A stretch of 58,188 nt of DNA from Micromonospora sp. HK10 (GTDB lineage Bacteria; Actinomycetota; Actinomycetes; Mycobacteriales; Micromonosporaceae): assembly GCF_000982955.1 (NCBI RefSeq), contig NZ_KQ058886.1, forward strand, positions 1-58,188, given 5' to 3'. Shown here in pieces: positions 1 through 7,812 of the stretch (position 1 is the stretch's first letter; each line of letters opens with the position of its first letter). A model generated the notes under the pieces. The model was not told the origin of the DNA and ran no database searches. It saw nothing but the letters and a program-made list of their open reading frames with translations. The translations under genes were made by a program, and so were the position numbers.

Positions 1-561
1 TTGGCGGGCCGCTGGCCGGGGCTGGCCGGCCGGGGCGGCCTGGTGCTGCTCACCGCCGTGCTGCTGGCCGGGGCGCCGGGGCTGGTGCTGGACGCGGCGG
101 CGGCCCGCGCCCACCGCAACGGCGGGGCGTACCCGGTGGTGTCGATGCCGGCCTCCCGGGTGGCCGCGGCGCGCTGGGTGCACGCGCACAGCGACCCGGC
201 CGACGTGCTCGCCACCAACGTGCACTGCCGGGAGGTGGTGGACGGCGCGTGCGACGCCCGCTCGTTCTGGCTCAGCGGCTACGCCGAGCGGTCGGTGCTG
301 GTCGAGGGGTGGGCGTTCGCCCCCCGGATGGTCGGCCGGCCCGCCGGCCCGTACGCGCCGTTCTGGGACGCCGCCCGGCTGCGCGCCAACGACGCCGCCT
401 TCAGCGCGCCCACCGCGGCCGGCCTGGCCGCCCTGCGCGACCGGTACGGGGTGCGCTGGCTGGTCGTGGACCGCCAGGTCGGCCGCGAGTCGCCGACCCT
501 GCGCACCCTGGCCGACCTGCGCTACGACACCGCCCGGCTGGCGGTGTACCGGCTGCGCTGA
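1..561 (+). CDS. C-terminal part of a polytopic membrane protein (5' end outside window)
   Basis: The open frame runs in from the left edge, so the TTG at base 1 is not taken as a real start. The visible 186 residues begin with a hydrophobic stretch (about residues 9-34), which looks like a last membrane helix. A soluble tail of about 150 residues follows, with phrases such as RWVHAHSDPADVLATN and YGVRWLVVDRQ. Multi-membrane GT-C-like or YfhO-like proteins often end this way, with an exported C-terminal domain. I cannot name the family from this part. The gene ends three bases before the stop of the convergent lipoprotein gene, with no room for a terminator. The upstream sequence is needed to identify it. 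Confidence 0.6.
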   Translation: MAGRWPGLAGRGGLVLLTAVLLAGAPGLVLDAAAARAHRNGGAYPVVSMPASRVAAARWVHAHSDPADVLATNVHCREVVDGACDARSFWLSGYAERSVLVEGWAFAPRMVGRPAGPYAPFWDAARLRANDAAFSAPTAAGLAALRDRYGVRWLVVDRQVGRESPTLRTLADLRYDTARLAVYRLR

Positions 562-564
562 GCG

Positions 565-1203
565 CTACTCCCAGTCCCGGTTGTTCTTCGCGGTCTGCTT
601 GGCCAGTTGGTACGCCGGCAGCATGGCCTGGTGCTCCGCGTCGTCCGGGCCGCCCAGGGTGAGCAGGAACCGCCCCCAGATGGTCGACACCAGGATCGCC
701 CGCTCGTGGGTACCGCTCTCCGCGACGTAGGTCGTTTCGAGGGCGTCGAGCGGCCCGGCCTTCGTCCGCCGGTACTGCCGGTCGGTGACCTCGCCGTACG
801 CGTCGAGGAACCGGTCCAGGACCTCCTGTTGGTTGCCCGGGGTGTCCGCCTTCCAGACCCGGAGGAAGCCGAGGTGACCGGCGGGCTTGGCGTCGATCTC
901 ACAGACCGGCACGGCACCGCCGATCGCGGCGTCCCGGCCGTTCTTCACCGCCTTCGCCCGCCACTTCGCCGGCGCCGAGATGAGGAGTTCCATCGGGCAG
1001 GCGCTGGCCCGGTCGCCGAGTTCCAGGGCCGCCTCGGCCGGGGCGACGTCGTCGTACCAGGGCGGCCCGGCCACCACCGGCGACGCGGTCGGGCTCGGCG
1101 ACGCCGACCCGCTCGCGGCGGTCTGCGGCTGCTCGTCGCCGCAGCCGGCGACCCCGGCCAGGGCCAGCGCGGCCAGCACGGCCGTCGCGGTACGTCGCAG
1201 CAT
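565..1203 (-). CDS. putative secreted lipoprotein
   Basis: This 212-residue protein starts MLRRTATAVLAALALAGVAG and then Cys21, a good lipobox (V-A-G-C). It is therefore expected to be exported, lipidated and anchored on the outer face of the membrane. A Ser/Pro/Thr-rich linker (about residues 30-45) precedes a globular domain of about 160 residues with two further cysteines (CPMEL and CEID). The start has a strong AGGAGG ribosome site eight bases upstream. I do not recognise the domain; it resembles generic actinobacterial DUF lipoproteins. It is transcribed in the same direction as the methyltransferase upstream (84-bp gap) but may have its own promoter. Confidence 0.75.
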   Translation of the reverse strand: MLRRTATAVLAALALAGVAGCGDEQPQTAASGSASPSPTASPVVAGPPWYDDVAPAEAALELGDRASACPMELLISAPAKWRAKAVKNGRDAAIGGAVPVCEIDAKPAGHLGFLRVWKADTPGNQQEVLDRFLDAYGEVTDRQYRRTKAGPLDALETTYVAESGTHERAILVSTIWGRFLLTLGGPDDAEHQAMLPAYQLAKQTAKNNRDWE

Positions 1204-1287
1204 TCCCTGTCCTCCTGCGTTCCGTGCCGTCGTGCTCGACGGCGGACCAGGGATGTTAGTAGATCTTCGTCGTTTCCGGTGCCCCGG

Positions 1288-1998
1288 TCAGGCCGGGCGG
1301 TGGGCGCGCAGCATCAGCGAGACACCGGGCAGCGCCTTCACCGGCAGGTACCGCTCGGCGGTGACGACGGTGCGCAGCCCGAGGTTGACCACGGGACGCA
1401 GGTCTGCGAGATCGCTGCCGGTGGCCCGGCGGCGCCGCCAGGCGGCCACCGGGCGGAGCAGCACGTTCCAGCTCCACAGCTCGTCGACGACCAGCCCGGA
1501 CTGTTCGACCACGGCGCGCAAGCCGGCGCGGTCGTAGCGGCGGACGTGCCCGACCGCCACGTCGTGGGCGGACCAGAGCCGCCGGTCGGCCGGCACCGCG
1601 ATCAGCGCGGTGCCGCCCGGGCGCAGGACGCGCCGGATCTCGGCGGCGGCGAGGTGGTCCTCGTCGAGGTGTTCCAGGATGTCGAAGGCGACCACCAGGC
1701 CGAGGCCGGCCGGGGGGAGCGGCAGCTGCCGGGCGTCGGCCCGGATCACGGGCAGGCCGCGGTCGCGGGCCACCGCGGCGCCCTCGGCGCTGTACTCCAG
1801 TGCGACCGGTCGCCAGCCGTGGGCCCGCAGCACGCGGGTGTTGCCGCCGCCGGCCGCGCCGACGTCCAGCGCGCGCGCCGGGCTTACCCCGGTCGCCGCG
1901 AGCCGGCGCAGCGCCCTGGCCAGCAGGGCCCGCCGCTCCCGGTACCACCAGTGGCTGTCCTCGAGCGCGGCGAGCTTGCGGATCTCGGTCGCTTCCAC
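1288..1998 (-). CDS. class I SAM-dependent methyltransferase
   Basis: A 236-residue Rossmann-fold methyltransferase. Motif I is ALDVGAAGGGNTRVL (about residues 43-57), the SAM-binding acidic strand end is VALEYS, and motif IV is LVVAFDILEHLDED followed by LRPGG. The opening WWYRERRALLARAL is typical of the group of actinobacterial methyltransferases that act on glycans, lipids or quinone-like substrates. The substrate cannot be told from sequence. It is cytoplasmic with no membrane segment. The 3' end is followed by the lipoprotein gene in the same direction. Confidence 0.85.
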   Translation of the reverse strand: MEATEIRKLAALEDSHWWYRERRALLARALRRLAATGVSPARALDVGAAGGGNTRVLRAHGWRPVALEYSAEGAAVARDRGLPVIRADARQLPLPPAGLGLVVAFDILEHLDEDHLAAAEIRRVLRPGGTALIAVPADRRLWSAHDVAVGHVRRYDRAGLRAVVEQSGLVVDELWSWNVLLRPVAAWRRRRATGSDLADLRPVVNLGLRTVVTAERYLPVKALPGVSLMLRAHRPA

Positions 1999-2109
1999 CC
2001 CGTGCCCCTCGGTTCGGACAAATCCACCCTAAGGGACGGGCCGGGGCCGGTCCGGGGAGCGGGAAAAATCCGGTGCGCGGCGCGCCGGGCGCTGGCAGGG
2101 TGGGCGGCC

Positions 2110-2331
2110 ATGGGACAGCAGGCGCAGGGCTTCGACTATCTGGCACGGACCGACGGCACCGTGGTGATCACCCACCACGGCCGGGCGGCGACCACCCTGC
2201 GCGGCGGCCGGGCCGCCGAGTTCCTCGCCGAGGTCGACCAGGACCCCCAGCTGGTGATGGCCCGCTGGACCGGCAACTACCGGCGCGGCAACGAGCGCAC
2301 CGCCCGCCAGCACCCCCGCAACCGGAGCTGA
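2110..2331 (+). CDS. small hypothetical protein (73 aa)
   Basis: This short gene codes for a 73-residue soluble protein beginning MGQQAQGFDYLARTDGTVV, with a charged, basic C-terminus. The start ATG lies 111 bases from the divergent methyltransferase start. The composition (balanced hydrophobic/charged, GC-biased codons) and the strong terminator right after its stop support a real gene. It resembles small conserved hypothetical proteins of Micromonosporaceae, but I do not recognise a domain or function. Confidence 0.55.
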   Translation: MGQQAQGFDYLARTDGTVVITHHGRAATTLRGGRAAEFLAEVDQDPQLVMARWTGNYRRGNERTARQHPRNRS

Positions 2332-2358
2332 CCGGGACCGCGCTCCGGCCCGGGACGC

Positions 2359-2397
2359 GCACAGGGTCCGGGCCCGGAACGGGCGCGGACCCTGTGC
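2359..2397. terminator. bidirectional terminator hairpin
   Basis: A perfect 12-bp arm (GCACAGGGTCCG at 2359-2370, pairing with 2386-2397) is extended inside by a further 5-bp GCCCG/CGGGC stem after one mismatch, with a 3-nt loop. It lies between the convergent stops of the 73-aa gene and fabF, so it can end both transcripts. Confidence 0.8.
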
Positions 2398-2434
2398 ACG
2401 GCACCGCCGGTCACCCCGGCGACCGGCGCGGCGC

Positions 2435-3661
2435 TCAGCCGCGGGTGAAGACGAGGGCCACGTTGTGCCCACCGAAGCCGAACGCGTTGTTCAGCGCCGC
2501 CGGGACCTCCAGGTGGCGCGCCTTGTGGGCGGCCACATCGAGGGTGAGCCCCTCATCCGGGTCGTCCAGGTTGATCGTCGGCGGGACGATCCCGTCGCGG
2601 ATGGCCAGGATGGTGGCGATCGACTCCAGCGCACCGGCCGCGCCGAGCAGGTGCCCGGTCATCGACTTGGTGGCGGTCAGCACCGGGTGGTCGCCCACCG
2701 CCTTGCGCAACGCGCCGATCTCCAGCATGTCGCCCACCGGAGTCGACGTGGCGTGCGCGTTGACGTGCACGATGTCGGTCCGGGCGACGTCCGCGTCGGC
2801 GACCGCCCGGGCGATGGCCCGGATCGCGCCCTCGCCCTCGGCGTGCGGCTGCACGATGTCGTACGCGTCCGAGGTGATGCCGGCACCGGCCAGGCGGGCG
2901 TACACCCGGGCGCCGCGGGCGGCGGCGTGGTCGGCGCGCTCCAGGACGACGATGCCCGCGCCCTCACCGAGGACGAAGCCGTCGCGGCCCTTGTCCCACG
3001 GGCGGGAGGCCTTCTCCGGCTCGTCGTTGCGGGTCGACATGGCCCGCATCGAGGCGAAACCGGCGATCGGCAGCGGGTGGATGACCGCCTCGGTGCCGCC
3101 GGCCACCACCACGTCGGCCCGGCCGGCGCGGATGATGTCCAGCCCGAGCGCGATCGCCTCCGCGCCGGTCGCGCAGGCGCTGGCCACCGAGTGCACCCCG
3201 GCCTTGGCGCCGAGTTCCAACCCGACCCAGGCGGCCGGGCCGTTCGGCATCAGCATCGGCACCGTGTGCGGGGAGACCCGCCGCGGGCCGGACGCCTCCA
3301 GGATGTCGTCCTGGGCGAGCAGGGTGGTGGCGCCGCCGATGCCGGAGCCGACGCTGACCGCGAACCGCTCCGGGTCCAGCCCGGAATCGGCCAGCCCGGC
3401 GTCGGCCCAGGCCTGCTGAGCCGCGATGAGGGCGATCGCCTCGGAACGGTCCAGCCGCCGCAGCTTGACCCGGTCGAGCACCGTCGACGGGTCGACGGCG
3501 AGTTGCGCGGCGATCCGGACCGGCAGTTGCTCGGCCCACTCCTGGGTGAGCGCACTCACCCCGGAGCGGCCGGCGAGCATGGCGTCCCAGGTCGACGCGA
3601 CGTCCCCGCCGAGCGGGGTCGTCGCGCCGAGCCCGGTGACGACGACGTCGGGACGACTCAT
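2435..3661 (-). CDS. fabF: 3-oxoacyl-ACP synthase II (FabF)
   Basis: A 408-residue ketosynthase that condenses malonyl-ACP with a growing acyl-ACP in fatty-acid elongation. The Cys-His-His triad is visible: active-site Cys163 in SVASACATG, the first His in NAHATSTPVGD, and the second in TKSMTGHLLGAAG. The C-terminal NNAFGFGGHN signature is also present. The length is normal for FabF. It is last in the cluster fasR-fabD-fabH-acpP-fabF and begins two bases after the acpP stop, so the two are probably translationally coupled. It is distinguished from polyketide ketosynthases by context with a housekeeping fab operon and by the absence of a paired chain-length factor. Confidence 0.95.
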   Translation of the reverse strand: MSRPDVVVTGLGATTPLGGDVASTWDAMLAGRSGVSALTQEWAEQLPVRIAAQLAVDPSTVLDRVKLRRLDRSEAIALIAAQQAWADAGLADSGLDPERFAVSVGSGIGGATTLLAQDDILEASGPRRVSPHTVPMLMPNGPAAWVGLELGAKAGVHSVASACATGAEAIALGLDIIRAGRADVVVAGGTEAVIHPLPIAGFASMRAMSTRNDEPEKASRPWDKGRDGFVLGEGAGIVVLERADHAAARGARVYARLAGAGITSDAYDIVQPHAEGEGAIRAIARAVADADVARTDIVHVNAHATSTPVGDMLEIGALRKAVGDHPVLTATKSMTGHLLGAAGALESIATILAIRDGIVPPTINLDDPDEGLTLDVAAHKARHLEVPAALNNAFGFGGHNVALVFTRG

Positions 3662-3663
3662 GA

Positions 3664-3903
3664 TCAGGACTGCGCCTCGATGTAGCTGACGGCATCCCCG
3701 ACCGTCTTGAGGTTCTGCACCTCGTTGTCCGGGATCTTGACGCCGAACTTCTCCTCGGCAGCCACCACGACCTCCACCATGGAGAGCGAGTCGACATCGA
3801 GGTCGTCGGTGAAGGACTTCCCCTCGGCCACGTCGTCCGGGTTCACCCCGGCAACCTCTTCGAGGATCTCGGCGAGGCCGGCGGTGATCTCGTCACGGGT
3901 CAT
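3664..3903 (-). CDS. acpP: acyl carrier protein
   Basis: A 79-residue acidic ACP that carries acyl intermediates on a phosphopantetheine arm. The attachment serine is Ser39 in DVDSLSMVE, and the helix II/III region EEKFGVKIPD is typical. It lies between fabH and fabF in the fatty-acid operon, as in Streptomyces. The ATG is preceded by an AGAGGAA ribosome site. A 10-bp hairpin lies in the 87-bp gap after fabH, the only real gap inside the fab genes, and may set the higher ACP level needed relative to the enzymes. Confidence 0.95.
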   Translation of the reverse strand: MTRDEITAGLAEILEEVAGVNPDDVAEGKSFTDDLDVDSLSMVEVVVAAEEKFGVKIPDNEVQNLKTVGDAVSYIEAQS

Positions 3904-3935
3904 TGCGGTTGGTTCCTCTCATCGGGGGTTCACTC

Positions 3936-3958
3936 GACGGCCGGCGACGCCGGTCGTC
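3936..3958 (-). promoter_or_regulatory. intra-operon hairpin upstream of acpP
   Basis: Ten paired bases (3936-3945 with 3949-3958, one G-T wobble) close a 3-nt loop in the 87-bp fabH-acpP gap. There is no T-run. It could be an mRNA processing or stabilising element, or a partial terminator in front of a separate acpP promoter. The choice is inference. Confidence 0.45.
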
Positions 3959-3990
3959 ACTCCTCGGCGCGCTCGCGCCCGAGGGGGTCT

Positions 3991-4935
3991 TCACGGGCAG
4001 CGGACGACCTGGCCGGCGTAGGTCAGGCCGCCGCCGAAGCCGAACAGCAGCACCGGCGCGCCCGCCGGCACCTCGCGCCGCTCGATCAGCTTGGACAGGG
4101 CCAGCGGGACGCTCGCCGCCGAGGTGTTGCCGGACTCGACGATGTCCTTCGCGATGATCGCATCGGGGATGTTGAGCCGCTTGACGATGCCGTCGATGAT
4201 CCGGGCGTTGGCCTGGTGCGGCACGAACGCGGCCAGCTCCGACGGGGCCACCCCGGCCCGCTCGCAGGCCTGCAGCGCCAGCGGCGCCAGCGCCGTGGTG
4301 GCCCAGCGGAACACCGCCTGCCCCTCCTGCGCGATGTACGGCCGCCAACCCTCGATGCGGACCGCGTCGCTCTTCTCCGGCACCGACCCCCAGACCACCG
4401 GGCCGACCCCGGCCGGCTCGTCGTCGCCGGTCGCGGTGACCACCGCGGCCCCCGCGCCGTCGCCGAAGATGATGCAGGTCGAGCGGTCGGTCCAGTCGGT
4501 GAAGTCGGAGAGCTTCTCGGCCCCGATGACGATCGCGTTGCGCGCCGCACCGGCCCGGATGGCGTGGTCGACCGTGCCCAGCGCGTACGCGAAGCCCGAG
4601 CAGGCGGTGTTGATGTCGTACGCGCCGGGGGCGGTGATGCCCAGCTTGGCGGCGACCCGGCAGGCCACGTTCGGGCTGCGGTCGACCGAGGTGCAGGTGG
4701 CCACCACGACGAGGTCGATGTCGGCGGCGGTCAGGCCCGAGTTGGCCAGCGCCTTGCCGGCCGCCGCGGTGGCCATGTCGGCCACCGTCTCGTCCCCGGC
4801 GATCCGCCGGGTGACGATGCCGACCCGGTCCCGGATCCACTCGTCGTTGGTGTCGACCATCTGGGCCAGCTCGTCGTTGGTCACTACCCGCGAGGGCTGG
4901 TAGTGCCCCATCGCGACGATCCTGCTGCCGGTCAT
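3991..4935 (-). CDS. fabH: 3-oxoacyl-ACP synthase III (FabH)
   Basis: A 314-residue initiating ketosynthase that joins acyl-CoA and malonyl-ACP in the first fatty-acid condensation. The catalytic Cys112 is in INTACSGFAYAL, the His in VPHQANARI and the Asn in GNTSAASVPLAL. The C-terminal LLFGFGGGLTYAGQVVR is a family signature. The length is normal. In actinobacteria FabH usually prefers branched acyl-CoA starters, which is inferred here, not visible. The stop of fabD overlaps the fabH start by one base, so the pair is translationally coupled. Confidence 0.95.
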   Translation of the reverse strand: MTGSRIVAMGHYQPSRVVTNDELAQMVDTNDEWIRDRVGIVTRRIAGDETVADMATAAAGKALANSGLTAADIDLVVVATCTSVDRSPNVACRVAAKLGITAPGAYDINTACSGFAYALGTVDHAIRAGAARNAIVIGAEKLSDFTDWTDRSTCIIFGDGAGAAVVTATGDDEPAGVGPVVWGSVPEKSDAVRIEGWRPYIAQEGQAVFRWATTALAPLALQACERAGVAPSELAAFVPHQANARIIDGIVKRLNIPDAIIAKDIVESGNTSAASVPLALSKLIERREVPAGAPVLLFGFGGGLTYAGQVVRCP

Positions 4936-5870
4936 CAGTGGGTGCCTTCCGTTCGCGCCTGCCGGGCGATCAGGTCCCGCGCGGCGGGCAGGTCGTCGGG
5001 GGTGTTGAGGGTGACGATCTCCGGCGCGCCCTCGCCCTTGAGTTCACGCTTGACCAGGCCGGCCAGGGTGCCGGCCGGCGGCAGCTCGATGACGCCGGTG
5101 ACGCCGAGGTCGGCCAGCGTACGCATGCAGAGGTCCCAGCGGACCGGGGCGGTGACCTGGCGGACCAGCCGCTGGACCAGCTCCCGCCCGTCGCCGACGG
5201 CGGTGCCGTCCAGGTTGGACAGGAGCGTCCGGGCCGGATCGGCCGGGGTGATGCCGGCGGCGACCTCGGCCAGCGCGGCCTCGGCCGGGGCCATGTACGG
5301 GGTGTGGAACGCCCCGGCCACCTTCAGCCGGGTGATCCGGGCCCGCGTCGGCGGCTCGGCGGCGAGCTTGTCCAGCCCGTCGAGGGAGCCGGCGGCGACG
5401 ATCTGGCCGGCGCCGTTGCGGTTCGCCGGGTGCAGCCCGTGGGCCTCGATCGCGGCGAGCACCTCGTCCGGGTCGCCGCCGAGCACGGCGGCCATGCCGG
5501 TCGGTTCGAGGGCGCAGGCGGCGGCCATCTCCCGGCCGCGGACCCCGGCGAGCGTCACGGCCGCCTCGGCGGTGAGCACCCCGGCGAGGGCGGCGGCGCC
5601 CAGCTCACCGACGCTGTGCCCGGCCACCAGCGCGCCGTCCGGCAGGGGCAGGTGCTCGGCCGCGAGCAGCGCGGCCGCGACCAGCAGCGGCTGCGTGCGG
5701 GCGGTGTCCCTGATCTCGTCCGCGTCCGCCTCGGTGCCGAGGTGGACCAGGTCGACGCCGGCCAGCGCGGACCACGAGCGCAGCCGCGCCTCGGCGTCGG
5801 GCAGGTCGAGCCAGGGGGTCAGGAAGCCGGGCTTCTGGGAACCCTGGCCGGGGGAGAGTACGGCGAGCAC
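4935..5870 (-). CDS. fabD: malonyl-CoA:ACP acyltransferase (FabD)
   Basis: A 311-residue enzyme that loads malonate onto ACP. The nucleophile is Ser86 in VAGHSVGELGAAAL. The N-terminal LSPGQGSQKPGF and the later GAFHTPYMAPA with its catalytic His are family motifs. It is the first structural gene of the fab operon, 78 bp after fasR. A good promoter sits in that gap and in the fasR tail (see 5926-5956). Confidence 0.95.
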   Translation of the reverse strand: MLAVLSPGQGSQKPGFLTPWLDLPDAEARLRSWSALAGVDLVHLGTEADADEIRDTARTQPLLVAAALLAAEHLPLPDGALVAGHSVGELGAAALAGVLTAEAAVTLAGVRGREMAAACALEPTGMAAVLGGDPDEVLAAIEAHGLHPANRNGAGQIVAAGSLDGLDKLAAEPPTRARITRLKVAGAFHTPYMAPAEAALAEVAAGITPADPARTLLSNLDGTAVGDGRELVQRLVRQVTAPVRWDLCMRTLADLGVTGVIELPPAGTLAGLVKRELKGEGAPEIVTLNTPDDLPAARDLIARQARTEGTH

Positions 5871-5925
5871 GCTTACGACTCTGACGGATACTCGCGGGTC
5901 GCGCTGTAACGCACGGCACCAAACC

Positions 5926-5956
5926 GTACTAGAAGCTTTGGATGGTTCCTACAAAG
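5926..5956 (-). promoter_or_regulatory. fabD operon promoter with overlapping dyad, candidate FasR site
   Basis: On the minus strand, TTGTAG (5954-5949) and TAGTAC (5931-5926) are separated by 17 bases, a good -35/-10 pair. The expected start is near 5919, about 49 bases before fabD. The stretch 5936-5956 has outer arms CTTTG/CAAAG in inverted order and covers the -35 element. It is the obvious place for FasR to bind, but this is inference from symmetry and context. Confidence 0.5.
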
Positions 5957-7214
5957 ATCGGCGGTGATCGTCACCTGTCTGTGGCGATTTCCGGCCGGTC
6001 GGCCCCAAAGTCTGGTTCGGTACCGGTGTGACCCCCGGGACCACCGGGTCCAGGCGACCCACCGTCAGCGCCACCTGCAGGGCGAACGCGTCCCGTGGGG
6101 CGAGCGGCGAGAAGCCGGTCACCTCGGCGACCCGCTTGAGCCGGTACCGCACCGTGTTCGGGTGCACGAAGAGGGCCCGCGCCGCGCTCTCCAGCGTGCC
6201 ACCGGCGGCGAAGAAGGCGTCCAGCGTCTCCAGCAGCTCGCCACCGGCGCGCACCAGCGCCGCGTACACGTCGTGCCGCAGCCGGCGCCGGGCCTCCGCG
6301 TCACCGGCCAACGCCCGCTCGGGCAGCAGCTCCGCGGCGGGCACCGGGCACGGCGCGGTCGGCCAGGCCGGCGCCGCGCGGAACCCGGCCAGCGCCGCCC
6401 GCGCCGAGTCCGTCGCCTCGTCCAGGCTGGGCACGGCCGGGCCGACCACCACCGGGCCCTCGCCGAACGCGGACCGCAGCTTCTCCGTGGCCGCCAGCGG
6501 GTCGGCCGCCCCGCCCAGCACGATCACCAGCCGGTCACCGTGCACGCCACCGATCACCTCGACGCCGATCCGGCGGGCCTGCCGGTAGACGGTGTGCAGG
6601 ACGGCGGCCACCTCGCCGCCCGGCGAGCGGCCCACCGCCACCGCGACGGGGGGCGCGTCCGACCAGCCCAGCGCCGCCGCGCGGCTGGCCAGCACGTCCG
6701 GCGAGTCGCCACGCAGCAGCGCGTCCACCAGCAGCGCCTGCAACCGGGCGTCCCAGGAGCCGCGGGACTCGGCGGCGCGGGCGTACACCCGGGCGGCGGC
6801 GAACGCGATCTCCCGGGAGAAGCGCAGCACCGCCTCGCGCAGCGACTGCTCCTCGCCCTCCACGGCCAGGTGCGCCACCTGCTCCTCGACCACCTCGATG
6901 GTCACCTTGATCAGCGCGACGGTCTGCTGGAGGCTGATCGAGCGGGCCAGGGCCTGTGGGGCGGTGGCGAAGACCTCGTCGGAGACCTCCTGGGTGCTGT
7001 CGGTGGCGCCGCCGCCCTGCCGCAGCCACTGCACCAGGGACCGGACGCCGGCCTGGGCGACCAGCATCACCCAGGACCGCTGGTCGGCCGGCAGCTCCCG
7101 GAACCAGGGCAGGGTCTCGTCCATCCGGGACACGCTGGCGGTGGCCAGCGCGCCCGCCGCCCGTTCGATCCGGCGCAGCGTCGCCGCCAGTTCGGTCCCG
7201 CCCGGCTCGCTCAC
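5949..7214 (-). CDS. fasR: PucR-family fatty-acid synthesis regulator (FasR)
   Basis: A 421-residue regulator whose C-terminal PucR-type helix-turn-helix lies in ARALFVHPNTVRYRLKRVAEVTGF. It corresponds in position and architecture to FasR, the activator of the fab genes in Streptomyces coelicolor. I chose the GTG at 7214 (protein start VSEPGGTELAATLRRIERA). The open frame continues upstream to 7748, but that part is Arg/Pro/Gly-rich and does not read as protein. It lies directly upstream of fabD, in the same direction, and its last codons overlap the fabD promoter. It may be co-transcribed with fab and also bind near its own 3' end. Confidence 0.85.
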   Translation of the reverse strand: MSEPGGTELAATLRRIERAAGALATASVSRMDETLPWFRELPADQRSWVMLVAQAGVRSLVQWLRQGGGATDSTQEVSDEVFATAPQALARSISLQQTVALIKVTIEVVEEQVAHLAVEGEEQSLREAVLRFSREIAFAAARVYARAAESRGSWDARLQALLVDALLRGDSPDVLASRAAALGWSDAPPVAVAVGRSPGGEVAAVLHTVYRQARRIGVEVIGGVHGDRLVIVLGGAADPLAATEKLRSAFGEGPVVVGPAVPSLDEATDSARAALAGFRAAPAWPTAPCPVPAAELLPERALAGDAEARRRLRHDVYAALVRAGGELLETLDAFFAAGGTLESAARALFVHPNTVRYRLKRVAEVTGFSPLAPRDAFALQVALTVGRLDPVVPGVTPVPNQTLGPTGRKSPQTGDDHRRSL

Positions 7215-7461
7215 CGCCCCAGCCTGACACGCCCTGACCAGGGACGGCACCTCGAGGTCGGTCCGGCGGCGGGCCGCCCGGGCGGGCTGGGGCAGATTGT
7301 CCGCCGGTGACCGACCCGGCCACCGGCCGCCCGGCGCCGGCGCCGGTCCCGGACGATCTCCACGGGTACGCGCCGTCCGCGCCGTCGGCCCCGGCCAGTA
7401 CGGTGTCAGGGCACGTCGGGGCGACCGCCCGGCGGGCGATGGCGAACGTGAGGAGACCGGG

Positions 7462-7791
7462 ATGGCGCACGGGGAGGCCGAGCACGGCTGCGCCCAGGGC
7501 GAGCCCTGCCGGCCGGGCCACCACGAGCAGCCGGCGCCCGCCAAGCAGCCCCGCTGGACGGGGCTGACCCACTCGGCCGAGCCGGCCGCCGGCCGCGGGC
7601 CGGACCGCGACGACGCTGCGTCGCTGCCCCGGCCCCGGCCCGCCGAGCCGGTGCCGCCGGCCGGGTCCGAGCCGGCCGACGAAGGCTGCCGCAGCGACCT
7701 GCCCGGTTGGGCGGGCGGGCACCGGCACGGCCCGGTCCGGCCGGGCAACCGCAGGCTGCGCCGGGAGCGGCCGCCGCGGCGCTGGTGCTGA
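7462..7791 (+). CDS. hypothetical protein, Pro/Arg/His-rich (109 aa)
   Basis: The proposed start ATG follows an AGGAGA ribosome site at proper spacing. The product is a 109-residue, low-complexity polar protein with three cysteines (one the last residue) and no membrane segment. It is divergent from fasR. The composition is so biased that it could be a chance open frame; the ribosome site and a stop just before the next gene are the main support. No family is recognised. Confidence 0.4.
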   Translation: MAHGEAEHGCAQGEPCRPGHHEQPAPAKQPRWTGLTHSAEPAAGRGPDRDDAASLPRPRPAEPVPPAGSEPADEGCRSDLPGWAGGHRHGPVRPGNRRLRRERPPRRWC

Positions 7792-7812
7792 CCCCGCGGC
7801 CGGGGCTCCCGG

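Noticed and set aside
607..2331. Long plus-strand frame of 574 codons ending at 2331
   Set aside because: Only its last 73 codons (2110-2331) look real; the rest lies opposite the lipoprotein and methyltransferase genes.
2435..5870. Polyketide cluster based on ketosynthases and ACP
   Set aside because: The set and order fabD-fabH-acpP-fabF with fasR is the housekeeping fatty-acid operon; no chain-length factor, cyclase or ketoreductase partner.
7215..7748. N-terminal extension of FasR to 7748
   Set aside because: Arg/Pro/Gly-rich text unlike the family, overlapping the hypothetical gene on the other strand; the GTG at 7214 gives a normal PucR-type protein.
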